Positions 54,976 through 64,000 of a DNA stretch of 64,000 nucleotides are shown piece after piece. The position numbers and the translations under genes are program-made. How positions within the stretch are numbered: the first letter of the stretch is position 1; each line of letters starts with the position of its first letter. The notes beneath the pieces are model-generated. The model had not been told where the DNA came from, did no database searches, and saw nothing but the letters and a program-made list of their open reading frames with translations. Source of the stretch: Pinus tabuliformis (Eukaryota; Streptophyta; Pinopsida; Pinales; Pinaceae); NCBI GenBank assembly GCA_031772625.1, contig CM062808.1:141958605-142022604 (forward strand). The letters run 5' to 3'.

Positions 54976-57109
54976 TGATGAGCCCCAAAAATGGATAATT
55001 ATATGGGCTCATTTAGCCTCCTAATTCGACTTAATCCACCATTCTCATTATTTTATTGCATGTTTTTTATTATATTTATGCTAATAGAGTGAATTGGGTT
55101 AGTCATTATGCCAACAAGTCTAATGGGTGCTTTGTGCAGTTTTTTGGTCAATTTTGAGACAAAATTAAAGGTTTTAATGAGCACTTGGCAGCCAAATTCG
55201 TGGAAGAACAAGGGAGAGGATTTGTAGGAAGGTGTCCCCCTCATTTATGGGCCCTTACCTCAAATTCTCCACCATCATCTCGGAGTTCAAGGGCGACCAC
55301 ATCAATTATCACAAGGGCAGCCGAGCAAGGGCTAGTAAAGGTGCTGTTAACTACAAGTTTTGGCAGCCGAGTTCCTAAAGTTTAGGAGGGCTGTTGGGGT
55401 CCTCAATTTGTATAAATAAGAAGGCTTAGGGCCTCATTTTAGTTAGTCACTTTGTAGGCAGAAGTTAGCTAGTTTGTAGTTCGATTTTAGTCATTTTTTA
55501 GGCAGTAGGTTAGCTCTGCATTTCAACACATTTTCAAGCTTTTCCTTGTGGATAGTTTTTGGGATGTAGCTATTCTTTTGATCAATAAAGATGAATCCAG
55601 CTTTGCACCAGCTCTAATCTCTCTTAGGAGGCTGTAGCTCTTGGGGTTGGGCCCAACCCAAGTGCCCAGTACCTCCTTTGTTTACCTTTATGTGTTTTTG
55701 TTGCATTCTTAGAATAAAATCTGCTATTTAGATTTAAATCTTGTTTTGTTATTTAGGTTGCTTTTGATGATTAAAAAGGCTTTTCATGTTTAGATTGATT
55801 TGAAAGGTTAATAACAGAGAAGATCTTCAGAAAAAGGCTATCAAGCACCTCTGATCTCACCTCTCCCTCAGTAGGACCATGAGCTAGGACCAAGGTGTCC
55901 TTGCTGCCACCAAAAAACACTGTCTTTGCTTCATCATGCAATTATTAGTGTGAGATTCTCATTTGCAGAAGTTGATACCAGTTGTGGTTACATGCTTAGG
56001 TTTATGATTGCTTAGTTTGCATAGCTATTTCACATGATTCCGTTGCAAATAAATTGTTGTTCATTTTCTTTGCTATTATTTAGATCAGATTAGGTTAAAG
56101 TAGCTAGGTCCTTGTTTTTCCGAGTCTTTGTTTGTTCAGTTTGAGAAATAACTTGCAGAGAACCTGTATTACCTCTCTATCTACCTTTCCTCCATCAGAT
56201 AATCTGCTCCAACCCTTAATCCATGATTCCTACCCTTCATTTGCCATACTTTTCCCACCTTGCCCTAATTTCTACATTCTTGTGCATCATCGCTTCCTCC
56301 ATCCTTGAACAAATCCAATCGCTCCTTAGCCCCATTCACCAGGTCCTAGACCCCTTAACATCATTATCCAACCTCCATTTCCACTTTCCCACCATTTTTC
56401 CTCCATCAACCCTCCAAAATCCTCTTTTCGGAACATCCTGTAGAAATCACAGAACATCTTGTAGAACCCCTGTAGACTTCCTGTAGAAGCTCACGAAAGT
56501 GATTTCTTGAGATCCGATCACTGTGAAACTCTCTGGAAGGGTGCTAGGGACCCCTTAGGCCCTCTTCTAACCTTCCCAGCCTCCTGCAAGCATTTCCTTT
56601 TGCCAATCCACCTATGCACAGTAAAAAACAATTAAAACACATGCATAATAATTCTGCCAACTTACTCAAAAAATACAAAAAGATGTTTCTTTTCAGATTT
56701 CACTTCAGAAGTAGCTTAGTCACATGCATTTTACCTTTCTAAGAGTCAATGGCATTCCTTTCTGTAGCTTTCATCATTTTTCTTGCACCAGTAGGGTTAG
56801 TCGGTAAAACTAGGGTTTTCTAGGGTTTGCATTTCCTTTCCGCTTTTCGCTTCTTTCTGCAAGTAGATTAGCCTCCTTTGAGTTAGCTTTCATCCATCAG
56901 TTAAAAAGCTTCTTCTAAGAGCTCTTAGAAGTTGGCTTAAGCTCCTAGCGGACTTGTGCCAGCTGACCAAGTGACAGCTGCGGCAAGAGCTAGTACTTGC
57001 GCATATAGCACCGTCGCTTCCAAGTTTGTTACGAAGTACCGGGTTGATAAAAGTAAAGAAGGGAGTCCCAGGAGTTGCAACATTATTGCTGCAATACTAG
57101 GGCCCACCA
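54976..57109 (+). mobile_element. Probable solo LTR, 2.1 kb
   Basis: Starts TGATGAGCCCC and ends GGGCCCACCA, with a perfect CTACC target duplication on both sides (54971-54975 and 57110-57114). A TATAAATA box at 55411-55418 and an AATAAA signal near 55584 on the + strand fit an LTR with its transcription start and polyadenylation region. No internal coding and no second terminal repeat was found. Recombination between the two LTRs of a larger element would leave this. It divides LINE ORF1. Confidence 0.8.
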
Positions 57110-57560
57110 CTACCCTTATTGCTTCCGTGAAATAATTTGTTTGAATTTGAGATTTTATCTTTAATTGTTCTTTAACTAATTCTAAAGTGTCTTCATTATT
57201 TTGTTCTTCTATACCAGCAATTATAAGGTGTAAGGCTCTTTTGTGGCACTCATGATCGAGTACAATTAATTTATTAATTTCTTCTTTTATGAGTTTAATA
57301 TCTAATTTATTCTATGTGTTATTTAGGGTTGAGTTATTATGGAATTGTTCTTTTAGATTTCTAATCTCACTTTTTCAAAATGTCATTATGTCATTTTCTA
57401 CATTATAAATTAAATTATTTGTGATTTTACCAATAAAAATAAAATTACAATAATAAATTGAATTTAATTGTTTTAACTCTTTTTATTACTGCAATATTCC
57501 ATTCATTGTTGACTATTATAACATTTCCTCCATAATATGTAATGTGAATGGAGGGGATTT
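57110..57560 (-). mobile_element. LINE piece 1 of 7: ORF1
   Basis: The - strand encodes a coiled-coil-like and RNA-binding segment (LIKEEINKLIVLDHECHKRA; HLIIAGIEEQNNEDTLELVK; KIKSQIQTNYFTEAIRV). The pattern resembles the central domain of L1-type ORF1 proteins. More upstream sequence (to about 57560) is open in places but too decayed to call. A T run (about 57559-57574) may mark the 5' end, which is therefore approximate. Confidence 0.7.
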
Positions 57561-58345
57561 TTTTTTTTTTTTAATTTAGTATTAAATATAAGATCTTAAT
57601 AATTTATTTGTTTGATTGTTTTTATTTAAGTGATTGGAAAAAGGATTGGCTTAGTTTGAATGGTTGGGAAAATCGTCTATTTTCTCTTTTATCCATGATA
57701 ATTTTCATGAAGAATATGTTGACCCATTGAAGTTTTGAAGAGTAACCATAATTAGCCCAATCACATAAATTAAATGTTGGCAAGAAAAGATAGGCATCAA
57801 TCCATAATAATTATCAAAGCACTTACTAACATTTACTACACAATACATCTCATGTTGTTAAAATTAGAAAAAACAATAAAAACTCACTAAATTATAGTTT
57901 TATATTATTATTATAATAACCCGCAAACTAGCAACCATATAAACTAAATATTGGTAAAAGTAGATAGGCATAAATTGATAATAACCATCAAAGCACTTAC
58001 TAACATTTACTACTTAATATATCTCATGTTGTTAAAATTAGAAAAAACAATAAAAACTCACTAAATTATAGTTTTATATTATTATTATTATTATAACCCC
58101 CAAACCATACCCAACAGGGCTAGTGAGAGTTGCCTCTCATGCGTTCACGGGGTTTGAACCATACCCAAGAGGGCTAGTTAGAGTTGCCTCTCATGGGCTC
58201 ACCCACTGGGTTTGAACCAATGACCTTTACAAATGAGTGATTTAATATAATAGACAATCACCAACAATCATGCTCCAAATGGACTTTATTTCAAAATAAA
58301 CCTACCTTTCATTTAATTAAAAAAATACTATATTAATTATTCATA
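57561..58345. other. Upstream region of the NLR gene, with tandem repeats
   Basis: AT-rich noncoding DNA between the LINE 5' end and the NLR gene. It holds two tandem copies of a unit of about 174 bp (57762-57935 and 57936-about 58100), each with CAAAGCACTTACTAACATTT. Two copies of a unit of about 58 bp with GAGAGTTGCCTCTCATG follow (about 58094-58218). A weak TATA-like CTATATTAATTA occurs at about 58328. The promoter probably lies in the last few hundred bases, but no transcription start can be fixed. Confidence 0.55.
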
Positions 58346-58415
58346 GTGGGCTGGATCTACGAACGAAGTAGTACAGTACTTGGCCGCAATTCATCGCTGG
58401 ATTCCATCGATATAT

Positions 58416-58483
58416 TGTCATTTGAATGTCATAGTTGTTACGCTAGATTTCGTAGACTGTCATTTGAATGTCATAGTTGTTAT
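58416..58483 (+). repeat. Duplicated 25-bp word in the NLR 5' leader, 43-bp spacing
   Basis: TGTCATTTGAATGTCATAG and the bases after it occur at 58416-58440 and again at 58459-58483. The shift of 43 bp shows a short tandem duplication upstream of the chosen start codon. Confidence 0.85.
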
Positions 58484-58624
58484 AATCTTTGCAACTCAGG
58501 CCGACCTCGCTCATGTTATTGCAATATCATATTAATATCAATTCTACTTCCAACCATTTCAGGTGAAGCCCAAAGCAGGACTCTGGTTTTACCCTCGTTC
58601 ATTTCTGTGTGTTCAAGAAGAGAA

Positions 58625-61600
58625 ATGGCAACCAAACGCTCTTGTGGTTGTTGTTGTTTCCGCTTCTCCTGCTTTTCTTGTTTGCGCTTCTCCTGCTTTT
58701 CTTGTTTCCGCAAACCAGATCATCCCACTTCATGCTTTTCTTGTTTCCGCAAACCAGATCATCCCACTTCAGGCGCAGGTGCTCAGAGCTCGCCTTCTGC
58801 AACTGATATAGGTACAGTTTTTTGATAGCACAAAAGGTCGAACGTTTTTATTTATGTTTCTGTATATTATTATGATACCGTCATTTCACAGAAGGCTCTT
58901 CCGCTTCTACAATGGCGGCCATCAACGCATGATTCTGCAAATGATAATACTGACGCTGCTGGCGATTGTGTTTGTGCAGAAACTCTCCCAGGAGCTCAAG
59001 CTCCAATCCCTGGACCTTCTAATGTTGTAACTCCACCGAAAAATGAGATAGAACATACCCATCTGGGCGGCAAATCTCCAGTCTCCGAATCTCCGGGGAA
59101 ATCTGAGGAAAACGTGAATCTCAATGTACCAGAAGCCCCCCAGTGCGATGAAGCTCCATCCCCTTCCACTTCCGGAGTTGCAACTATACCAGATGTCATT
59201 GGCACCATAATACATCAAGACATTGTTCAAATCGATGGGAAAAATGTGCCTGTCGATCTCGATCTCCTTATGAACCACATATCTGACCTTTTGAAACTGA
59301 GAGAGAAGGTACATCACAATCTTTCATATCGATCCGAATTACAACATAATTAGATTGTGAACTATATCATTAGATAGTATTATAATTATTGTGTGATATC
59401 TGATTTGAATATGGTTTCATTTCTTGTTTCTTCTTAGGAAATGAGTCCAGGGAAAAAAGTATCAAATCCCAGCACCTCTGGGCATAAAGGTTCAGGTTTC
59501 ACGAATTTAAAGGACATATTGTCTTTCACGAAATTAAAAGAGATATTGTCATCGGACGACTTCAAGAAGTTCACGGACTTAGTGTCATCAGGATTAGACG
59601 CTGCTTCTAAATTGGTGTGTATTAATCTCATTATAGAGAATTTCATCACTTGCAATTAAAACTGAAAGTCCAGTATAAATATATTAAATCTGAAAATTTC
59701 TCTTCTTTTTTATGTTGTTCAGAAAGATATTATATCTGGACCTGTTACAAAACTCTTGCAATTAAAACTGAAAGTCCAGTATAAATATATTAAATCTGAA
59801 AATTTCTCTTTTTTTTTTTGTTTTTTTTATGTTGTTCAGACACAGATTATATCTGGACCTGTTACAAAATTCCTAAAGGATGTAGGCCAGGTAAGCGTTT
59901 TTACTGCAGGACTTCTGGTGGTCGCAAATACCTTGGAAACATTTCAAGAGGTTTCCTCGAACCAACAAGAGTGTTTGGATCTGTTAAAAGAAATGAGTTA
60001 TTTTGCTACTATTGTTAAAAGACTCACAGAAAGGCCGGAGAAAAGCAGGAGGTTGTAATCCAAGAGTCAGTAACATTGATTGTTGAAGGGGCGATCTTGT
60101 GCTGTACTAATATGGACCGTTCGTACTGGAAAAGGTAAATACTCAACATTCTGTGGTTCATCTTATTTACCACGATGTGTATAAATAAAATACAAAGCTG
60201 TTTCATAGTGGTCAAATCCGCAGAAAGCCCATGCTTTATACCCAAACATAGAAAGAAGTGTTTTTCATGGAATTTCCTTGCTTGATTGCAGGTTCTTCTC
60301 AACGTCCAAAGTGAAAGACGATCTGAGTGGCATGAGACAGAAGTTAGAAGACAAATACAGGAAAATTGATATCGAAATCGGTCTTCGTCTTCTAACTGAC
60401 ATGGAGCGTGTTTTTGCTGCCATGGCGGCGAGGAATTCCCCTCTGTCTAAAGAATATCCTGAACATGCTGGTAAAAATATTGTCAAATTAATTTATATTG
60501 AAATTTAAATTATTGTGAGTTTAATTTTATTGCTCACAACTTTAAATATGGATGTGGTGTTGAATATTGTTGCAACAGTCGGCATAGAGGAGTCAATTGA
60601 AGAGGTGATGAAGCTTTTGGAATGTGACAGTGAAAAGAATGTTGTCATAGTTATCCTCCATGGTTTCGGAGGAATCGGTAAGACCACCCTCGCAGATGCG
60701 GTCTTTTCAAAAGTTGAGGGTTGTAAATATTCTAAGGTTAAACAGTTTAAAGATATAAATTCTAAATCTGATATAGTGGAGTTACAAAAAGACATATTAA
60801 AAGATTTGATGGAACCTGAAGAATCTGTACAGATTCGAGGGTATGAGGATGGACAGACAGAGCTGGGGAAAATATTAAAAAAAATGCAGGCCTTTATATA
60901 CATTGATAACGTTTTAGATCGAGTTGAGCTTAAACATCTTTTGCCAAAAAATCTGCATGAAGCAAAGAAAGTAAGGTTTCTCCTTACTGCCCGTGACACA
61001 AATGTGGAGCGAGCATTCCCAAGATCTGCGTCTCCCCAAATCTATGATATGAAGGGCATTAAGAATCTACAAGCTGCACGGAGTATTTTAGAAGAGGGAA
61101 CATCGACAGGATTAGCTTCTAGTCAACTCGATCAAATAATAGAAAAATGTGATGGAGTTCCCCTCATGTTGGAATTAGTAAAACGATTCATAGATTATGC
61201 CGGCGATAACCCCGGCGATAAAGGGGCCGCTTATAAGCAACTGATGGAAAAGGAAGAAATATGGAACAAGGACGATTTTAAGGAGATGCGCATCAGCTTT
61301 GCCTACGACGCTCTTCCTGAAGAATGCAAGGATCCATTCCTAGACATCTGTTCGTATTTCAGAAGATGGGATTGGGACACAGTGGAAAATATTGTTGGAA
61401 AAGATGAACTGCAAAAGTTAGAAAGCAGAGCACTGGTGACTAAAGACACATTTACTGGGGTTGTAAATGTGCATGATGTGATCTTAGAACTTGGTTTCCA
61501 TATGTCAAAAGGAAAGCAAGTGAGATTGACATTCAGCAGTGCAAGGGAACTGATGGCGTCCCTGGAAGAGAAAAAGGAGGTAACAAATCTATGAACTCAA

Positions 61601-64000
61601 AAAAAGGTTATATACATGTTTGTTTATAGAGTATCTGTTTTGATTTAATTATATTTTATAATGGCATGCAGGGTGCTGAAGGGATTAAGGGAATTTGGTT
61701 AAGTGGTAATAAGGATGTGTTGCAGATATCTGCAACAACACTCGACTCAATGCATAAATCATTGAGAGTTCTTCAACTTGGAAATCTGACAGAGGTGGAG
61801 GGCAAGTGTAGTAAAATATTTGAAGAGTTGGTATTTTTTAAAGCGAAAGTTCGGCAGCTTCCGTTTCATGATGTGTCAAACTTAAAGCAATTAAGATACC
61901 TCAGTTACACACCCAATGAGTTGAAGCTATCTAAGGCAAGTGATTCTATTTCTCCATTCAGTTTTCCCGAGAAAATTGGTTCTACGTAAGAAAATGTTTT
62001 ACTACGTTTAATGGTTTCATATGATTGTGACGTACCAATTACATAACTTGCAGATGCCTTCAAGTTTGAGACACATGGAATTTGATGGAAGTTCACATTC
62101 CCATGCTTTTCAAATCTCGTCCAAGGATCTTCAACACCATAAAGATTTGAGAATACTAAGATTGGTCAACTTTTCAAAGTTGACCAATCTGCCTAAAGAG
62201 TTTGGCGACCAAGTAACTTGTTTGCAGGAACTTTCTCTTTCAAATTGCCAATCCATAAAGAAACTGCCCGATTCAATTTCAAAGCTTCGGTCTTTACGGA
62301 TACTGGAAATGGATAATTGCTCAAATTTGACTGAGTTGCCGGTCGACTTCGGATCGTTGAGTTCTCTGCAAGAACTCAATCTGGCTGGCTGCATAGAATT
62401 AAAAGCACTTCCAGATAGTATCGATAAACTTTCATCATTGAAATTATTGAATTTATCAGATTGCAAGAAGCTTTTAAATCTCCCCAGTGGGTTAGGAAAG
62501 TTAACCTGCCTTGTTGAATTAAATATAAAGTCTTGCAGGAGCCTAGAAAATATCCCAGAAAGCATTGGACAGTTGAAGCAATTGCGGGTCTTGCATATGG
62601 AATGTTGTGAGTGTCTAAAAGAACTACCTGATGGCTTTTGCAACCTCTCTTTTATCACACATCTTTCATTTACAGGTTGTAATAGCCTGGAGAAGCTTCC
62701 AGATAGGTTTGGTCAATTAAAAAGTTTAAAAGTGCTGGACATGAGTGGGAGGAAAACACTAGAGAAGCTTCCGGAAGGTTTTGGTCAACTGAAAAATTTG
62801 GATAGGTTGGATCTTGAAGATTGCAGACAGCTTAGAGAGTTGTGCAATGACTTCCACTGCCTTTCCTCGTTGCAACAATTAGATTTGACAGGCTGCGAGA
62901 GCTTAGAGAAACTCCCTGAATACTTCCATTTCCTAAACTCATTGCAAATGCTATTTTTGAACGACTGCCCCAAGCTAGAAGGGAAATCAATGGACCACGT
63001 GACAAAGATGAACACATTACAAGTTGTGGCCATCGTAGGAAGCGATGAGTTGGTGCAGAGATGGGGAGAAATTCAAAGGGATTGCCATGGATCATCGTAT
63101 CCGTCAGTTATTATTTCAGAGGTAAGCATATCGTCTATTCACATTTAGGATTTAAAAAATGTTATTGTTTTTATTATTTATAATTATTTTTCGTATCCGT
63201 CAGTTATTATTTCAGAGGTAAGCATATCGTCTATTCACATTTAGGATTTAAAAAATGTTATTGTTTTTATTATTTATAATTATTTTTTAAAAGTAAATTT
63301 GAGATTTAAAATGGATTTAAAAATATAATTTTTAAAATAATAAAATAGGAAAAAAAATTAAGTAATAAAAAATTAAATACAAAGGTTTTTTTAGATGTTT
63401 TATTATTTATTCAAATTTTTACATTATTAATTTTTGAAAATTTTATAGATATATTTTTTCATATATTTTCAAAAAAATAATATTAAAATATGTAAAATAA
63501 ATGATTATTGAATCACAATTCAATATTACATCCAAAATATATAAATTTAAATTGAAAACTAAATACATCTATATAAAAATAACTTCAAGATATAATTAAA
63601 ACCTAAAATTCCCTTATTTTATAAAAATATTTATTCTTATAATTAATATTAATATTTTGAATTCTATTATTTTTCTATAATTAATATTATTAATTTTTAA
63701 TGTTATTATGTAATTTATACATATAAATCTTTGTTTTTTTCAAAATTTTCCTAATATTGTTTTCCAACAAACAATTATTTTACAGGAAGTGCCAAAAGCA
63801 GAGAATAATAAAGAGAATATGAAAAACAGTGTTTTATCGGAACTGGATCGCCTGCTTACAAATGGACGAGGAGAGCCAGTCCATCTATCTGATCTTCTAC
63901 CAAACACCTCCGCCCTTCTCATATTTGATTTCGACGTCGATCCAGATAAGGACCGATTCCCGTGGCCCTTAATTGAGGAGACGGTCGATGATGGAATGCA
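58625..64000 (+). CDS. NLR immune receptor: Cys-rich N-terminus, HeLo/MLKL-like bundle, NB-ARC, LRR; 3' end outside the window
   Basis: Exons by frame and splice signals: 58625-58811, 58980-59308, 59438-59614, 59840-60134 (with a discontinuity near 60049), 60292-60470, 60579-61579, 61672-61935, 62054-63121, 63786-64000+; about 1238 codons so far. In order: Cys-rich residues 1-50; low-complexity linker to about 170; helical domain about 175-385 (AGLLVVANTLETFQE; VEGAILCC; YWKRFFSTSKVKDDL), resembling MLKL/HeLo N-terminal bundles; NB-ARC about 390-720 with P-loop GFGGIGKTT (60662-60688), kinase-2 FIYIDNVLD (60893-60919), GVPL (61154-61165) and MHD-type VHD (61469-61477); about ten 24-residue LRRs (LPDSISKLRSLRILEMDNC type); acidic C-terminal extension. 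Expected role: nucleotide-switched pathogen sensor. An in-frame ATG at 58346 exists; 58625 is preferred because it starts the Cys-rich module. The locus could be a pseudogene. Confidence 0.85.
58662..58771 (+). repeat. Short coding repeats in NLR exon 1
   Basis: A perfect 39-bp tandem duplication (58694-58732 and 58733-58771) encodes CFSCFRKPDHPTS twice. Just upstream, a unit of about 24 bp (CTTCTCCTGCTTTTCTTG) is repeated, encoding RFSCFSC-like units. The result is a run of paired cysteines near the N-terminus. Confidence 0.9.
59649..59871 (+). repeat. Tandem duplication of 106 bp over an NLR splice acceptor
   Basis: The unit from CTTGCAATTAAAACTGAAAG to TATCTGGACCTGTTACAAAA occurs twice (59649-59754 and 59755-about 59871, the second longer because of a T run). 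It copies the intron end, the TTGTTCAG acceptor (59722 and 59839) and the first codons of the next exon. Both acceptors leave the same frame (39 codons apart), and the stretch between them is open. Confidence 0.9.
63095..63286 (+). repeat. 96-bp perfect tandem duplication over an NLR splice donor
   Basis: The unit at 63095-63190 is repeated at 63191-63286 with no difference seen by eye. It includes the last coding bases of the LRR exon, the donor GAG|GTAAGC (63122) and the first intron bases. Only the first donor keeps the frame open, because a TAG follows in intron sequence. Identity suggests a very recent duplication. Confidence 0.93.
63122..63785 (+). other. AT-rich intron of the NLR gene
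   Basis: A 664-bp intron between the LRR exon and the C-terminal exon, GTAAGC...TTTTACAG. Apart from the 96-bp duplication at its start it is extremely AT-rich and holds no other recognisable feature. Confidence 0.75.

Noticed and set aside
58346-58624. 93-residue N-terminal extension of the NLR from an upstream ATG
   Set aside because: The sequence has no protein-like motif, contains the 43-bp leader duplication and precedes the distinctive Cys-rich module. It cannot be excluded without transcript data.
58625-58811. Cys-rich segment as a separate metallothionein-like gene
   Set aside because: Cysteines are paired with Phe/Arg rather than in CXC metal-binding style. The segment ends at a good splice donor that joins the NLR frame.
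58892-59308. Alternative exon 2 starting after TTTCACAG at 58891
   Set aside because: With the exon 1 phase it leads to an early TGA. The acceptor TTTGTGCAG at 58979 keeps the frame open.
59891-59910. Tiny intron GTAAGC...CTGCAG inside exon 4
   Set aside because: About 20 bp is too short for a spliceosomal intron, and the sequence reads through in frame as part of the helical domain.

Overview
The window is nuclear DNA of a seed plant. A conifer or other gymnosperm is most likely, judging from the dense old LTR retrotransposons, the style of the LINE and copia/gypsy proteins, and the NLR resistance gene; this is inference from sequence style, since no search was run. About 58 kb of the 64 kb is transposon-derived or unassigned intergenic DNA. 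The one clear host gene begins near 58.6 kb on the + strand and runs off the right end.

Layout. 1-3683: 5' end of a broken Ty3/gypsy element (- strand) with its LTR. 3684-4984: nothing recognised. 4985-6223: 5' stub of a chromovirus family. 6224-about 8750: copia fragment. 8750-12860: no genes, degenerate tandem repeats, possibly one very long LTR. 12861-25442: a 12.6-kb Ty3/gypsy element (- strand) with 1.4-kb LTRs, a gag-pol remnant and an extra sense ORF between integrase and the 3' LTR; that ORF is split by a 1.4-kb LTR-like insertion carrying a minisatellite. 25860 to about 57560: one LINE (- strand) cut into seven pieces by six LTR-retrotransposon insertions. These are a short-internal element (26745-29660), a gag-protease-only element (29925-37918), an internally reduced copia element (38197-42154), a copia element without its 3' end (42546 to about 47325), a whole-looking chromovirus (48305-54211) and a probable solo LTR (54976-57109). 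Removing each insertion and one target-site copy restores continuous LINE sequence at five of the six junctions. All six lie in the roughly 4 kb of LINE sequence and none inside another.

The host gene (58625 to past 64000) is a multi-exon NLR. In order it encodes a cysteine-rich N-terminus built of short repeats, a helical domain resembling the HeLo/MLKL-type N-terminal bundle, an NB-ARC ATPase, about ten leucine-rich repeats of about 24 residues, and an acidic C-terminal extension that continues outside the window. Its likely role is intracellular immune sensing, with nucleotide-controlled switching by the NB-ARC and membrane action by the N-terminal bundle. The locus carries tandem duplications (43, 39, 106 and 96 bp) that copy 5'-leader, coding and splice-site sequence, a likely GC-AG intron, and a frame discontinuity in the helical domain that is either a frameshift or an unusual alternative intron.

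The most unusual observations are the apparent restriction of LTR-element insertion to one LINE and the architecture and splice-site duplications of the NLR gene. No RNA genes or CRISPR arrays were recognised.
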